From assembly GCF_016862575.1 (NCBI RefSeq), contig NZ_BONF01000063.1:1-41965 (forward strand): a stretch of DNA of 41,965 bases. Direction: 5' to 3'. The notes beneath the pieces are model-generated. The model did not search any database. It saw only the letters and a program-made list of their open reading frames with translations, and was not told where the DNA came from. This document shows positions 27,201 through 35,140 of this stretch, piece by piece (positions within the stretch are counted from its first letter, which is position 1; the number at the start of each line of letters is the position of its first letter). Origin of the DNA: Catellatospora bangladeshensis. Its GTDB lineage: Bacteria > Actinomycetota > Actinomycetes > Mycobacteriales > Micromonosporaceae. The position numbers were made by a program, and so were the translations under genes.

Positions 27201-27419
27201 AGGCCGCCCGGTGGCGGCCTCCGCCCAGCCCAGAAAGTAGAGGGCGCCCGCGTCCGGGCCTAGGGTCAGCGTTGCCCGCGACAGCGAAGCCACTGCGGCA
27301 AACCGTGACCAGCCCAGCCACAGCACGGCGAGGCGGCTCCCGACCTGCCGGGCGATCACCGGCTCGCGGCCCGCCACCGCCAGCCGGTGGACCTCCGCCC
27401 AATGGGCTAGCGAGGTCAT
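26181..27419 (-). CDS. TPR protein B of the CHAT-STAND operon
   Basis: 412 residues from ATG 27417-27419, which overlaps the stop of the CHAT-STAND gene (ATGA). A longer open frame runs on to 29819, but that part is a shadow of the CHAT gene. The N-terminal module (residues 5-70; HWAEVHRLAVAGREPVIARQVGSRLAVLWLG, then ATLTLGPDAGALYFLGWAE) is shared with its two paralogues. Seven 40-residue TPRs follow, marked by EAxTLNNIG. The C-terminal cap (RYNIAMIHRAGGHLDRAIGELELVVNLDRLVDH, then TAMLEQVRRER) is nearly the same as in TPR protein C. The coupling implies roughly equal synthesis with the CHAT protein. The proposed role is ligand sensing or adaptor for the CHAT effector; this is inferred. Confidence 0.88.
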   Translation of the reverse strand: MTSLAHWAEVHRLAVAGREPVIARQVGSRLAVLWLGWSRFAAVASLSRATLTLGPDAGALYFLGWAEAATGRPQQALAYYERALAIMRQAGDHASEAATLNNIGNVYEGLGDRRKSLACFEQALPILREVGDRVGEAVTLSNIGSVHHARGDERGALTYLEQALHMLREVGDRAGEAITLSSIGTVYHGLGEERRALAFHAQALPILREIGNRAHEAATLNNMGLAYNALGDRQQALACYAQALPIRREVGDRAGEAATLSNIGSVHHGLGELQQALACYEHALPILRETGGRAGEAVTLNNIGSVYHGMGDLQRALACYEESLPIRQEVGDRAGEAVTRYNIAMIHRAGGHLDRAIGELELVVNLDRLVDHRDIAADTAMLEQVRRERDQSGMNQPVIIPASSAAGRKGRP

Positions 27420-29674
27420 GACACGGTCTCGGACTGCGCCGGTTCCGTGACCCAGAGCTTGTGCAGGGACCGGGCCGCTGCGGCGCAGGCTTCGACGTAC
27501 TCCTCCTCGGTGAGCAGGGGACGGATGAGCGGCCGCAGCACGTTGGACACGTAGTAGCGGGGCTGGCGGCTTTCCGGGTCGGTGCCTTCCTCGATCAGGC
27601 CGAGTTCGGCGGCCCGCCTGACATGGCCTGGCGCGTCGGGATGCTCGTGGATGGCGTACACCGTCTCGGCGGGGATGGGCAGTTCGACGACGTTGACCTT
27701 GGCGAGCATCCGCTGCAGCTCGGCAGGCTGTGAACTCAGGAGGTTCTTGGCGAGGATGGTCTCCCGCCGGAACTTGTCCGCCACGTTCTCGATGGCGGCG
27801 AGCAGGCCGTCGACGTCGAGGGTGGCATCGGCGACGATCCGGTCGAGCCAGTCGAGCAGGCGGGGGTTGCCGGCCGCCGCCTCGATGGCGCGCTGCCGGA
27901 TGGAGAGGTCGAGGTGGGACCCGGGCCGCAGGTTCCGCAGGTTCGTGATCTTCTTGATCTGCTCGACGGTGGTGAGCGTCTCCAGCGCCTCCACGACCAC
28001 GGTGGTCGCGGCGGGCGCGGGGAACCGGTAACGGCTGGTGATGATGACCCGGCTGGGGCTGCCCGTGTCCCGGATCGCCTTGAGCAGTGCCGGGAGTATG
28101 TCGGCCATCTCGTTGGAGAGCACGTAACCGCCGTCGCGCTTGTCGAGATTGCCCTCCTCGAAGTCGTCGAAGACGAACAGGCAGGGCGTCTTGCCGAGGG
28201 GCCCGTTGACGTCGAGCAGGTGCCGCAGCCGGACCGCGAGGGGGGCCTGCTCGTTGTCGAGCAGCTTGGCCGCCTCGATCTGCTGATCCATGGTGGGGAA
28301 GGCGACTTTGGCGGTGAGCTCGCGGAACTTGGTCAGGTCGACCTTGCCGTACCAGACGGCACGCTGGTGGGTCGGCATGCGCTCCAGCAGCCGGGAGGCG
28401 AGGCTGCTCTTGCCGAGACCACCCATGCCGTGCAGGACCAGCGCTTCGGCGGCACCCGGGGTGCCGTGCGGTTGCTTGAGGGTACGCAGGCAGCGCTGGA
28501 TGTTGCGGCGCCGCCCGACGAAGGCGGTGCGCGAGGCGACCCGGGACAGCTGCGTCTGCGGGTCCAGGAACTCCTGGTCGGCCCCGCGGATCGGGATCCA
28601 GGCACGTCCCCTGGTGTTCAGCGGAGTGACCATGGTCGTGAAGGGCGACCTGTCGGCGTATACGCGCAGCAGGTGCCAGTTGCTGCTCTTGGCGGCGTAC
28701 AGCTGCCGGCGGGCTTCGATGACGGCCCGGTCCAGCGGCTCCCCGCCGGCCAGGGCCTGGTAGAGGTGGGCGGCGAACACGGTCGCGGAGACGTCGCCGA
28801 CCGGCAGCGCCCAGCCGAGAACAGTGGGCGCTCCCGCGCGCACCAGGCTCTCGCTCATCGAGGGGAACGTGCCGCCGTCGGGGGCGTTGCCGGTGAGGCA
28901 GCCGGACAGGAAGACCAGGCGGGGCCAGTGCCCGGACATGGCGTCGGCGATCTGATCGGCGGTGACGGTGTTCAACCGGCCTAGCTCGTCCTCCGCTAGG
29001 AAGGTGGGCTGCCCGTCCTGGCTGATGGTGGCGTGCCCGCTGAGGTGCAGGACGTCGAAGTACCCGGCGCCGTAGTCGCGGCTGAGGAAGCGCAGGCCCT
29101 CCAGGGTGCCGCTCTCCTCGACGACCAGCTCGGTGCCCGTGCGCGAGGTCGCTTCGAGGATGGCGGACTCCTCCGCCTCGTAGCTGAGCACGGGCTCGAC
29201 GCCCTCCGGGGAGGTGGCCATGAACAGCACTCGCAGCGGGCGGTTGGGGAGATCGGCAGAAGCCGGGCGGGCGGTGTTCGCGCCGATGGCCCGGACCGGC
29301 AGCAGCGGCGAGCGGCCGGCGACCGTCAGGTATGAGCCGTCTCGGGCGAGCAGCTCCCACGGCAGGTGCCGCAGCCGCTCGGCTGCCGTGATGCGCAAGA
29401 TGGTGCCCTGCGGGCTCTCCAGCACCGGGCCCAGCCATCGCTCGTCGCCGTCGAGGAAGGCGAACAGCTTCGCCCCGAGCTCCCCGAGCTGCGGCGAGCC
29501 GAACACCCGCTGGGCGATCGCGTGCTGGCTGTAGTCGCGCTCCACGGCCCCGATCAGCTGCTCGACGGCGGCCTTGTCCAGGCCGCGGGTCTTCGGCGTA
29601 CCTTCGCCGATGTGCAGCCGGAGCTCGCAGTAGTCGGAGGTCTGCTCGAAGACCTCGAGGTGGAAGGTGTTCAT
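27416..29674 (-). CDS. CHAT caspase-like protease fused to STAND NTPase
   Basis: 752 residues from ATG 29672-29674 with a GAGAGGAG site. CHAT domain (about 60-345): LRHLPWELLARDG, then the caspase-like dyad His214 (LHLSGHAT) and Cys259 (VFLSGCLTG), then GAPTVLGWALPVGD. STAND/NB-ARC-like NTPase (about 383-600): FVGRRRNIQ, Walker A GMGGLGKSS (416-424), Walker B CLFVFDDFE (498-506) and sensor RVIITSRY. The C-terminus looks like a winged helix (YYVSNVLRPLIRPLLTEEEYVEACAA). Known relatives are NTP-triggered immunity or conflict proteases that often end in a TPR array. This one has none; TPR proteins are encoded separately on both sides. It is coupled to the downstream TPR gene. Confidence 0.93.
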   Translation of the reverse strand: MNTFHLEVFEQTSDYCELRLHIGEGTPKTRGLDKAAVEQLIGAVERDYSQHAIAQRVFGSPQLGELGAKLFAFLDGDERWLGPVLESPQGTILRITAAERLRHLPWELLARDGSYLTVAGRSPLLPVRAIGANTARPASADLPNRPLRVLFMATSPEGVEPVLSYEAEESAILEATSRTGTELVVEESGTLEGLRFLSRDYGAGYFDVLHLSGHATISQDGQPTFLAEDELGRLNTVTADQIADAMSGHWPRLVFLSGCLTGNAPDGGTFPSMSESLVRAGAPTVLGWALPVGDVSATVFAAHLYQALAGGEPLDRAVIEARRQLYAAKSSNWHLLRVYADRSPFTTMVTPLNTRGRAWIPIRGADQEFLDPQTQLSRVASRTAFVGRRRNIQRCLRTLKQPHGTPGAAEALVLHGMGGLGKSSLASRLLERMPTHQRAVWYGKVDLTKFRELTAKVAFPTMDQQIEAAKLLDNEQAPLAVRLRHLLDVNGPLGKTPCLFVFDDFEEGNLDKRDGGYVLSNEMADILPALLKAIRDTGSPSRVIITSRYRFPAPAATTVVVEALETLTTVEQIKKITNLRNLRPGSHLDLSIRQRAIEAAAGNPRLLDWLDRIVADATLDVDGLLAAIENVADKFRRETILAKNLLSSQPAELQRMLAKVNVVELPIPAETVYAIHEHPDAPGHVRRAAELGLIEEGTDPESRQPRYYVSNVLRPLIRPLLTEEEYVEACAAAARSLHKLWVTEPAQSETVS

Positions 29675-29689
29675 GGGGATCGTCTCCTC

Positions 29690-30016
29690 TCAGCGCCGCG
29701 ATGCGGCGCGCTGGAAGACGATCTCCAGCTCCGCTTCGCTGACCACGGATACGTCGACCTGGGCGCCGTCGGAAACCAGGATCGTGACGGTGATGCCTTC
29801 CGGGCGGCGCGAGTGCCACCAGTCCCGGATCGTCTTGGCTGTCTCGACGCCCGCGAACACGAGCCCGATGACCGCGACCACCAGCTCCGCCGACCGCTGC
29901 AGCTCCACGGGCGACACGCTGTCGCCCGGCCGGACGTTCGCGACAAGGGTGGCGCGCAGCTCTGCTGCCCAGGCAGCCGCATCCGCTCCCGACACCTCGA
30001 CGGTGGCAGTGCTCAT
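29690..30016 (-). CDS. EACC1-like small membrane-associated partner of the CHAT effector
   Basis: 108 residues from ATG 30014-30016, overlapping the stop of the upstream TPR gene (ATGA). The layout is an N-terminal beta strand (ATVEVSGADAAAWAAELRATL), one hydrophobic helix (AELVVAVIGLVFAGVETAKTI) ending in DWWHSRR, and a beta hairpin (GITVTILVSDGAQVDVSVVSE). This order matches the 'effector-associated constant component 1' proteins found beside CHAT, trypsin-like and other effectors in actinobacterial NTP-dependent conflict systems. The match is by plan and position, not by a search. It lies 15 bp before the CHAT-STAND gene. It may tether the effector to the membrane. Confidence 0.7.
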   Translation of the reverse strand: MSTATVEVSGADAAAWAAELRATLVANVRPGDSVSPVELQRSAELVVAVIGLVFAGVETAKTIRDWWHSRRPEGITVTILVSDGAQVDVSVVSEAELEIVFQRAASRR

Positions 30017-31638
30017 CGCCTCTCCTTCATCACCTGCTGGAGCTGACTGAGGAACGCCCGCATCCGGCCGATCTCGGGGTGCATCCCCTGCTCGGCCAGC
30101 TTGACGGCGCGACGCAGGTGGATGAGGGCGTCGTCCACCCTCGCGATCCGCATCAGCATGACGGCCAGGTTGAAACACGCTGTCGCCTCCGACCCGCGGT
30201 CACCGATGGCGCGGAGAATGCCGAGCGCCTGCGTCATGGCGCGCACCGCGCCGTCGGCATCCCCCTCGCCGAACCGGATCAGGCTGATGTCGCGGAGGGT
30301 GGCCGCTTCGCCGGCGCGGTGGCCGACCTGCCGCAGCGCGGTGACGGCCTGCTGGTAGTGGCGCAGTGCCTGCTGCGGGTCGCCCGCTTCGGCATACAGG
30401 TCGCCGATCTCGTTGAGTGTGGCTGCTTCGCCGGCCCGGTCGCCGACTTCGCGCCGGATGGGCAGGGCCTGCTGGAAGCAGGCCAGTGCCTGCTCCCGGT
30501 CACCTTGATGGCGGTACACGCAGCCGATGTTGTTCAGCGTGGTCGCCTCGCGAGCGCGGTGGCCGACCTCCCGCAGGACGGTCAGGGCTCGCTCGTAGCA
30601 CGTCAGGGCTTGCGCCCAGTCGCCCAGCCCGTCATGTATACCGCCGATGTTGTTGAGGGCGGCCGCCTCGCCGGACCGGTCGCCGACCTCCTGGAGAAGG
30701 GGCAGCGCGCGCTGATAGTAGGCCAACGCGTCCGGCCGCTCGCCCAGTCCGTGGTGGGCGAGGCCGATGTTGTTGAGCGTGGTCGCTTCTCCGGCGAGGT
30801 CGCCGACCTCCCGCATGAGATCCAGGGAGAGCCGGAAGTAGGCCAGGGCCTGCTGCGGATCGCCCAGGCTGTTGTACACGAGGCCCATGTTGTTGAGCGT
30901 GGTCGCCTCGCCCGCGCGGTTGCCGATGTCCCGCCGGATGAGCAGGGCCTGGTGGTAGTAGGCCAGGGCCTGCTGCCGGTCGCCGAGTTCCTTGTGGATG
31001 TCGCCGATGTTGTTGAGGGTGGCCGCCTCGCCCGCGCGGTCGCCGTGCTCCTGGAAGATCGGCAGCGCCTGCTTGTAGTGGGCCAACGCTCGCCGCCGGT
31101 CACCCAGCTGGTCGTACACGAGACCGATGTTGCTCAGGGTGGTCGCCTCGCCGGCCCGGCTGCCGACCGCCCGCACGAGCAGCAGGGCTCGCTTGTAGCA
31201 CGCCAGAGCCTGCTGCGGCGCACCGAGGTCGGTGTACGCACTGCCGATGTTGTTGAGCGTGGCTGCTTCACCGACCTGGTCGCCGTCCTCCTGCATGAGG
31301 GCCAGTGCCTGGTGATTGATGTCCAGTGCCTGCCGGGATCGCCCCGTCGAGGACAGCGCCCAGCCGAGGTAGTAGAGCGAAGGCCCGTCCGGGCCGAGGG
31401 TCAGCGTCGCCCGTGCCAAGGCCGCCACGTCGGCGAACCTGGATCTGCCCAGCCAAAGCTTGGCGAGCGGTGCGCAGACGGCTTTGGCGATCACCCGTTC
31501 CCGGCCGGCCACCGCCAATCGGTGCACCTCCGCCCAGTGGGCGGCGGTCGCGGTGGACCGGATACGGGCCGGCTGTTCCTCCTGCCCGGCCGGCGTGCCG
31601 TAGGCCGCCGCATCTGTACCGTCCGTCAGTACCGGCAC
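30013..31638 (-). CDS. TPR protein A of the CHAT-STAND operon
   Basis: 541 residues if it starts at GTG 31636-31638, which has GAGGCGG upstream; the resulting N-terminus (VLTDGTDAAAYG) lines up with that of TPR protein C (TDGSEAAVHG). The open frame continues to 32829 as a shadow of the methyltransferase gene. The N-terminal module is the one shared by all three TPR proteins (HWAEVHRLAVAGRERVIAKAV, then ATLTLGPDGPSLYYLGWAL). About ten 40-residue TPRs follow, marked by EAxTLNNIG. Its C-terminal cap differs from the others (VDDALIHLRRAVKLAEQGMHPEIGRMRAFLSQLQQVM). It is the first gene of the coupled five-gene set and overlaps the EACC1-like gene by 4 nt. Confidence 0.85.
   Translation of the reverse strand: MPVLTDGTDAAAYGTPAGQEEQPARIRSTATAAHWAEVHRLAVAGRERVIAKAVCAPLAKLWLGRSRFADVAALARATLTLGPDGPSLYYLGWALSSTGRSRQALDINHQALALMQEDGDQVGEAATLNNIGSAYTDLGAPQQALACYKRALLLVRAVGSRAGEATTLSNIGLVYDQLGDRRRALAHYKQALPIFQEHGDRAGEAATLNNIGDIHKELGDRQQALAYYHQALLIRRDIGNRAGEATTLNNMGLVYNSLGDPQQALAYFRLSLDLMREVGDLAGEATTLNNIGLAHHGLGERPDALAYYQRALPLLQEVGDRSGEAAALNNIGGIHDGLGDWAQALTCYERALTVLREVGHRAREATTLNNIGCVYRHQGDREQALACFQQALPIRREVGDRAGEAATLNEIGDLYAEAGDPQQALRHYQQAVTALRQVGHRAGEAATLRDISLIRFGEGDADGAVRAMTQALGILRAIGDRGSEATACFNLAVMLMRIARVDDALIHLRRAVKLAEQGMHPEIGRMRAFLSQLQQVMKERR
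30150..31310 (-). repeat. 120-bp tandem repeats encoding TPRs
   Basis: About ten units of 120 bp inside TPR gene A, close in sequence to those at 25160-27200. The plus-strand core is again CCGATGTTGTTGAGCGTGGT. Central units are the most alike; the two nearest the 3' end of the gene are diverged. Confidence 0.85.
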
Positions 31639-31721
31639 TTTCCGCCTCAGCTCGCTGATGCCCGGCGTGGGCAGTCCTCCTGGTGTCACCGTCAACTGAC
31701 GGACAGGGTCACCCGTATGGG

Positions 31722-32582
31722 TCAGCGGATGCGCTCGAACTCCAGGAAGCGGTATTCGACCAGGTCGTGCAGCAGCACCCACTGCAGCGCGTCGCCGCCG
31801 ACCAGGGACTGCCAGTACTCCCCGGACAGCCGCAGCGGCCGCCCCGCCGCGACCAGGGCGCTGATCCACCGGTCCCGCGTCCGCCGCAGCTCCAGGTACG
31901 GCGTCAGGTCGATGTCGCGCACCAGCGTCAGCCCGTGCCCGGCGGCGAGCGTGCGCACCTGGTTGACCGTGATCAGCGACGACGCGTGCCACCCGTCCCG
32001 GAACTCCTCCAGCCGTCGCGCGGCCCGGGCCGAGGCCGGCGGCGACTTGGAGGCCAGGAAGTCGTCGCAGATCGCCAGCCGCCCGCCGGGCCGCAGTGAG
32101 CGCGCCGCCTCCCGGAAGTACCCGTCGGCGTCCGGGCTGTGCAGGAAGGCCTCGATGGAGAACGTGAGATCCGCCTGCCCGGCCAGGTCGTCGGGCAGCG
32201 CGAGGTAGTCGCCTTCGCGGACGCGTACCCGGTCGGCGGCTCCCGCCCTGGCGATCAGCTCGGCTGCCCGCGCGGCCTGCACCGGGCTGAGGGTGATGCC
32301 GTCGCCGCTGAGGTCGGCCCGCTCCGCGAGGTAGAGGAGGCTGGCCCCGAGCCCGCAGCCGAGGTCCACGACGTCGGCTCGCCGGTCCACGTTGGACAGG
32401 ATGTCCAGCAGGAGTTCGTCGACGTGATGGAAGGCCGCCTCGCGCGTCTCCACTCCCGGGCCCCAGACGGCGCGGTGGATGGACGCGCCGCCCTGCCCGA
32501 GCCGCTCGAAGGCGGCCGCGTTGCGATCGTAGTAGCGCCGCACCCGGTCCCTGCGCGTCGCCGTGTCGGGCTGAGAGGTCAT
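31722..32582 (-). CDS. SAM-dependent methyltransferase
   Basis: 286 residues from ATG 32580-32582. The class I SAM fold is clear: motif I VVDLGCGLGASLLYLAE (about 91-107), a GITLSPVQAARAAEL segment, DRVRVREGDYLALP, then LTFSIEAFLHSPDADGYFREAARSLRPGGRLAICDDF. The layout resembles small-molecule C- or O-methyltransferases (geranyl diphosphate, tocopherol and rifamycin-type enzymes). The substrate cannot be deduced. A -10 box 8 nt before the ATG suggests a leaderless mRNA. It ends 83 bp before TPR gene A on the same strand, so the same transcript may continue into the CHAT operon, or it may be an unrelated neighbour. Confidence 0.87.
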   Translation of the reverse strand: MTSQPDTATRRDRVRRYYDRNAAAFERLGQGGASIHRAVWGPGVETREAAFHHVDELLLDILSNVDRRADVVDLGCGLGASLLYLAERADLSGDGITLSPVQAARAAELIARAGAADRVRVREGDYLALPDDLAGQADLTFSIEAFLHSPDADGYFREAARSLRPGGRLAICDDFLASKSPPASARAARRLEEFRDGWHASSLITVNQVRTLAAGHGLTLVRDIDLTPYLELRRTRDRWISALVAAGRPLRLSGEYWQSLVGGDALQWVLLHDLVEYRFLEFERIR

Positions 32583-32590
32583 GGCCGGGT

Positions 32591-32596
32591 ACTTTA
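32591..32596 (-). promoter_or_regulatory. -10 box of leaderless methyltransferase transcript
   Basis: TAAAGT (minus strand) lies 8 nt upstream of the ATG and no ribosome site is present. It is the only clear promoter-like sequence upstream of the CHAT gene set. Confidence 0.5.
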
Positions 32597-32658
32597 GACC
32601 AGTTCCGCCACCCGCGCCCGGCGGGCGTATCGATGCTGGTCAGCGCCGGATATGCGAA

Positions 32659-32702
32659 CCGGTCCCGGTGCCCGCGCCGAGGAGCGGGGTCACCGGGACC
32701 GG
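32659..32702 (-). terminator. Terminator of the MMPL gene
   Basis: CCGGTCCCGGTG pairs perfectly with 32691-32702 (12 bp), with further pairing inside the loop. It lies 18 bp after the MMPL stop. Confidence 0.8.
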
Positions 32703-32720
32703 GGTTCGAGGGGGCGACGG

Positions 32721-34916
32721 TCAGCCGGCGACGCCCACCGGCTCGCGGGCCGCCTCGGCCTGGCGCAGTTTCTCGCCCTCGACGTCCACATCGGGCAGTA
32801 CGCGGTCCAGCCAGCGCGGCAGCCACCACGCCCCGCGCCCGAGCAGCGACATCAGCGCGGGCACGATGGTCATCCGGACCACGAACGCGTCCACCAGCAC
32901 GCCGAACGCCAGCGCGAAGCCGATCGACTGGATCAGCGTCTCACCGGAGAACACGAACCCGCCGAACACGCTGATCATGATGATGGCCGCGGCGGTGACC
33001 ACCCGGGCGCCGTGCCGGAAGCCGGTGACGACCGCCTCCTTGGCCGGGGCGCCGTGCACGTAGTCCTCGCGCATCCGGGTCACCAGGAACACCTGGTAGT
33101 CCATGGCCAGCCCGAACAGGATGCCGATGAGCAGCACCGGCAGCATGCTCATGATCGGCCCGGTCTGCTGTACGCCGAACAGGTCGCCCAGCCAGCCCCA
33201 CTGGAACACGGCCACCACCGCGCCGAACGTGGCCGCGACGCTGAGCAGGAAGCCGAGCGTGGCCTTGAGCGGCACCAGGATGGACCGGAACACGAGCAGC
33301 AGCAGCAGGAACGCGAGCCCGACCACGATCGCCAGGTACGGCACGAGCGCGTCGTCGAGGGTGGTGGACACGTCGATGGCCAGCGCGGTGACGCCGGTGA
33401 CCGCGATGGTGGCGCCGGTGCCCTCGGTGATGCTGCCGGCGCGGTCGCGGATGGTGTGCACCAGGTCGGCGGTGGCCGGGTCGTTAGGGCCGGTCTTCGG
33501 GATGACGGCGAGCAGCGCGGTGCGGCCGTCGGGGCTGACCCCGTTGGGCGCCGCGTAGAGCACGTTGTCCACGCCGGACAGCTTCATCGCCAGTGCGCCC
33601 GGCACCTGCTGCGGGTCGGCCCCGGCGGGCAGGTCGGCGACGACCACCAGGGTGCCGTTGAAGCCCGGCCCGAAGCCGGTGGTCATCAGGTCGTACGCCT
33701 TGTGCTGGGTGGTGTCGGCGGCCTGCATGCCGTCGTCGGGCAGGCCGAGACGCAGGTCGGCGGCCGGGATGGCGAGCACGCCGAGCGCGGCGACCGACAG
33801 CAGCAGCGCGGGGACGCGGAACCGGACCACGAGCCGTGCCCAGCGCTCGCCCAGCGGCACCGGGCCGCTGTCGGACTCGGGGTCGGGCGTGGTGCGGCCG
33901 AACAGGCGGCCCTTGATCAGGCGGTCGCCGGTGAAGCCGAGCAGCGCGGGCAGCAGGGTGATCGCGACCAGCACCGCCACCGCGACGGTGCCCGCGGCGG
34001 CCAGGCCGAGGCCGCGCAGCAGCGGGATGCCGACCACGGAGAGCGCGGCCAGCGCGATGATCACGGTGAGGCCGGCGAAGACCACGGCCGAGCCGGCGGT
34101 GCCGACGGAGCGTCCCGCGGCCTCGGGGCCGTCCTTGCGGACCAGCAGCTCGTGCCGGTAGCGGGAGACGATGAACAGCGCGTAGTCGATGCCGACGGCG
34201 AGGCCCAGCATCAGCGCGAGGATGAGGCTGTTGGAGTTGAGGTCCGCCCAGCGGGCCGAGATGGCGACGCCGGCCAGGCCGACGGCGATGCCGGCCAGCG
34301 CGGTGAGCAGCGGCAGGCCCGCCGCGACGAGCGAGCCGAGGGTGACCACCAGGACGATCGCGGCGATGGCGATGCCGATGACCTCGACGATGCCGGTCTT
34401 CGGGTTGGCCCGCAGCGCGTCGCCGCCGACCTCGACGGCGAGCCCGGCCTCCCGGGCGGTGGCGGCCGCTTCGAGCAGCGCCTCGCGGTCGGCGTCGGTC
34501 AGCTCCATGCCCTGCACGCGGTAGCTGACCTGTGCGAAGGCGTAACGCCCGTCGGGGGAGATGGACTTCGCCGTGTACGGGTCGAGCACCCGCGCGACCT
34601 GCGGCTCGTCGCTCAGCTCGGACACCACGCGGCCGATGGCGGCCTGCACGTCGGGGTCGGCGACGGTCTTGCCCTCGGGCGTCTGGAAGACCACGCGGGC
34701 GCTCGCGCCGCCGACGTGCGCCTCGGGGAAGCGCTCGGCGAGGCGGTCGATCGCCTGCTGCGCCTCGGTGCCCGGGATGCTGAAATCGTTGCTCATCTTG
34801 CCGGAGAGCGTCGCCGCACCGGCGCCGGCGAGGGCGAGCAGCAGCACCCAGACACCTAGCACCAGCCAGCGACGGCGGTATGAGAACCGGCCGATCCGGT
34901 AGAGGAAGGTCGCCAC
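32721..34916 (-). CDS. MMPL-family RND transporter
   Basis: 731 residues from GTG 34914-34916, with GGAG 8 nt upstream; earlier starts would be in the regulatory region. It has the full MMPL plan: one N-terminal helix (WLVLGVWVLLLALAGAGAATL), an extracellular loop domain, five helices with the GIDYALFIVSRYRHEL motif, a cytosolic stretch, a second set beginning WARLVVRFRVPALL, a second extracellular domain, and a last helix block with the matching GLAMDYQVFLVTRMREDYV motif. The two motifs carry the Asp-Tyr pairs used for proton coupling. Family members export lipids, siderophores or drugs; the substrate here is unknown. It diverges from a TetR gene across an operator array. Confidence 0.92.
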   Translation of the reverse strand: MATFLYRIGRFSYRRRWLVLGVWVLLLALAGAGAATLSGKMSNDFSIPGTEAQQAIDRLAERFPEAHVGGASARVVFQTPEGKTVADPDVQAAIGRVVSELSDEPQVARVLDPYTAKSISPDGRYAFAQVSYRVQGMELTDADREALLEAAATAREAGLAVEVGGDALRANPKTGIVEVIGIAIAAIVLVVTLGSLVAAGLPLLTALAGIAVGLAGVAISARWADLNSNSLILALMLGLAVGIDYALFIVSRYRHELLVRKDGPEAAGRSVGTAGSAVVFAGLTVIIALAALSVVGIPLLRGLGLAAAGTVAVAVLVAITLLPALLGFTGDRLIKGRLFGRTTPDPESDSGPVPLGERWARLVVRFRVPALLLSVAALGVLAIPAADLRLGLPDDGMQAADTTQHKAYDLMTTGFGPGFNGTLVVVADLPAGADPQQVPGALAMKLSGVDNVLYAAPNGVSPDGRTALLAVIPKTGPNDPATADLVHTIRDRAGSITEGTGATIAVTGVTALAIDVSTTLDDALVPYLAIVVGLAFLLLLLVFRSILVPLKATLGFLLSVAATFGAVVAVFQWGWLGDLFGVQQTGPIMSMLPVLLIGILFGLAMDYQVFLVTRMREDYVHGAPAKEAVVTGFRHGARVVTAAAIIMISVFGGFVFSGETLIQSIGFALAFGVLVDAFVVRMTIVPALMSLLGRGAWWLPRWLDRVLPDVDVEGEKLRQAEAAREPVGVAG

Positions 34917-35004
34917 GTCGTGGACTCCAAACGGGGAAGGGTGACTGTCATCACGACGAAACGCGCTGTTCACACGCGCGGGGGAGTCGCCGTATCCGGC
35001 TCGG

Positions 35005-35033
35005 ACACTAGCCGTTCGTCAAGGAGTGAGCAA
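35005..35033 (-). promoter_or_regulatory. MMPL promoter
   Basis: On the minus strand TTGCTC (35028-35033), a 17-bp spacer and TAGTGT (35005-35010). The -35 falls inside the first 23-bp unit of the adjacent array, so a bound repressor would block it. Confidence 0.5.
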
Positions 35034-35133
35034 GCCGATCGGCAAGGAGTGAGCAAGACGATCGGCAAGTTTTCAGCTTGACGTTCGGCAGGTTTCCAGC
35101 TTGCCGTGCGGCTGGGCGAGAGCTTGCCGATCG
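35019..35133. repeat. Five tandem 23-bp units: probable TetR operator array
   Basis: Units start at 35019, 35042, 35065, 35088 and 35111. Each ends with a version of AGCTTGCCGATCG or AGCAAGCCGATCG. Partial units flank both ends (34996-35018 and 35134-35145). The join of unit 5 with the next bases makes the palindrome GCCGATCGGC. The array fills the space between the MMPL and tetR promoters. Confidence 0.8.
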
Positions 35134-35140
35134 GCTAGCT

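Noticed and set aside
27420-29819. Upstream extension of TPR gene B to make a 1212-residue protein
   Set aside because: The extension is Arg/Pro/Ala-rich shadow of the CHAT-STAND gene in another frame; the ATGA overlap gives the natural start at 27419.
25160-31310. Regular repeats as a possible CRISPR array
   Set aside because: The 120-bp period is a multiple of three, lies within coding frames, and translates to TPRs; there are no short repeats with unrelated spacers.
32652-34859. 735-residue plus-strand frame opposite the MMPL gene
   Set aside because: Gly/His/Arg/Gln-rich shadow with no domain signals.
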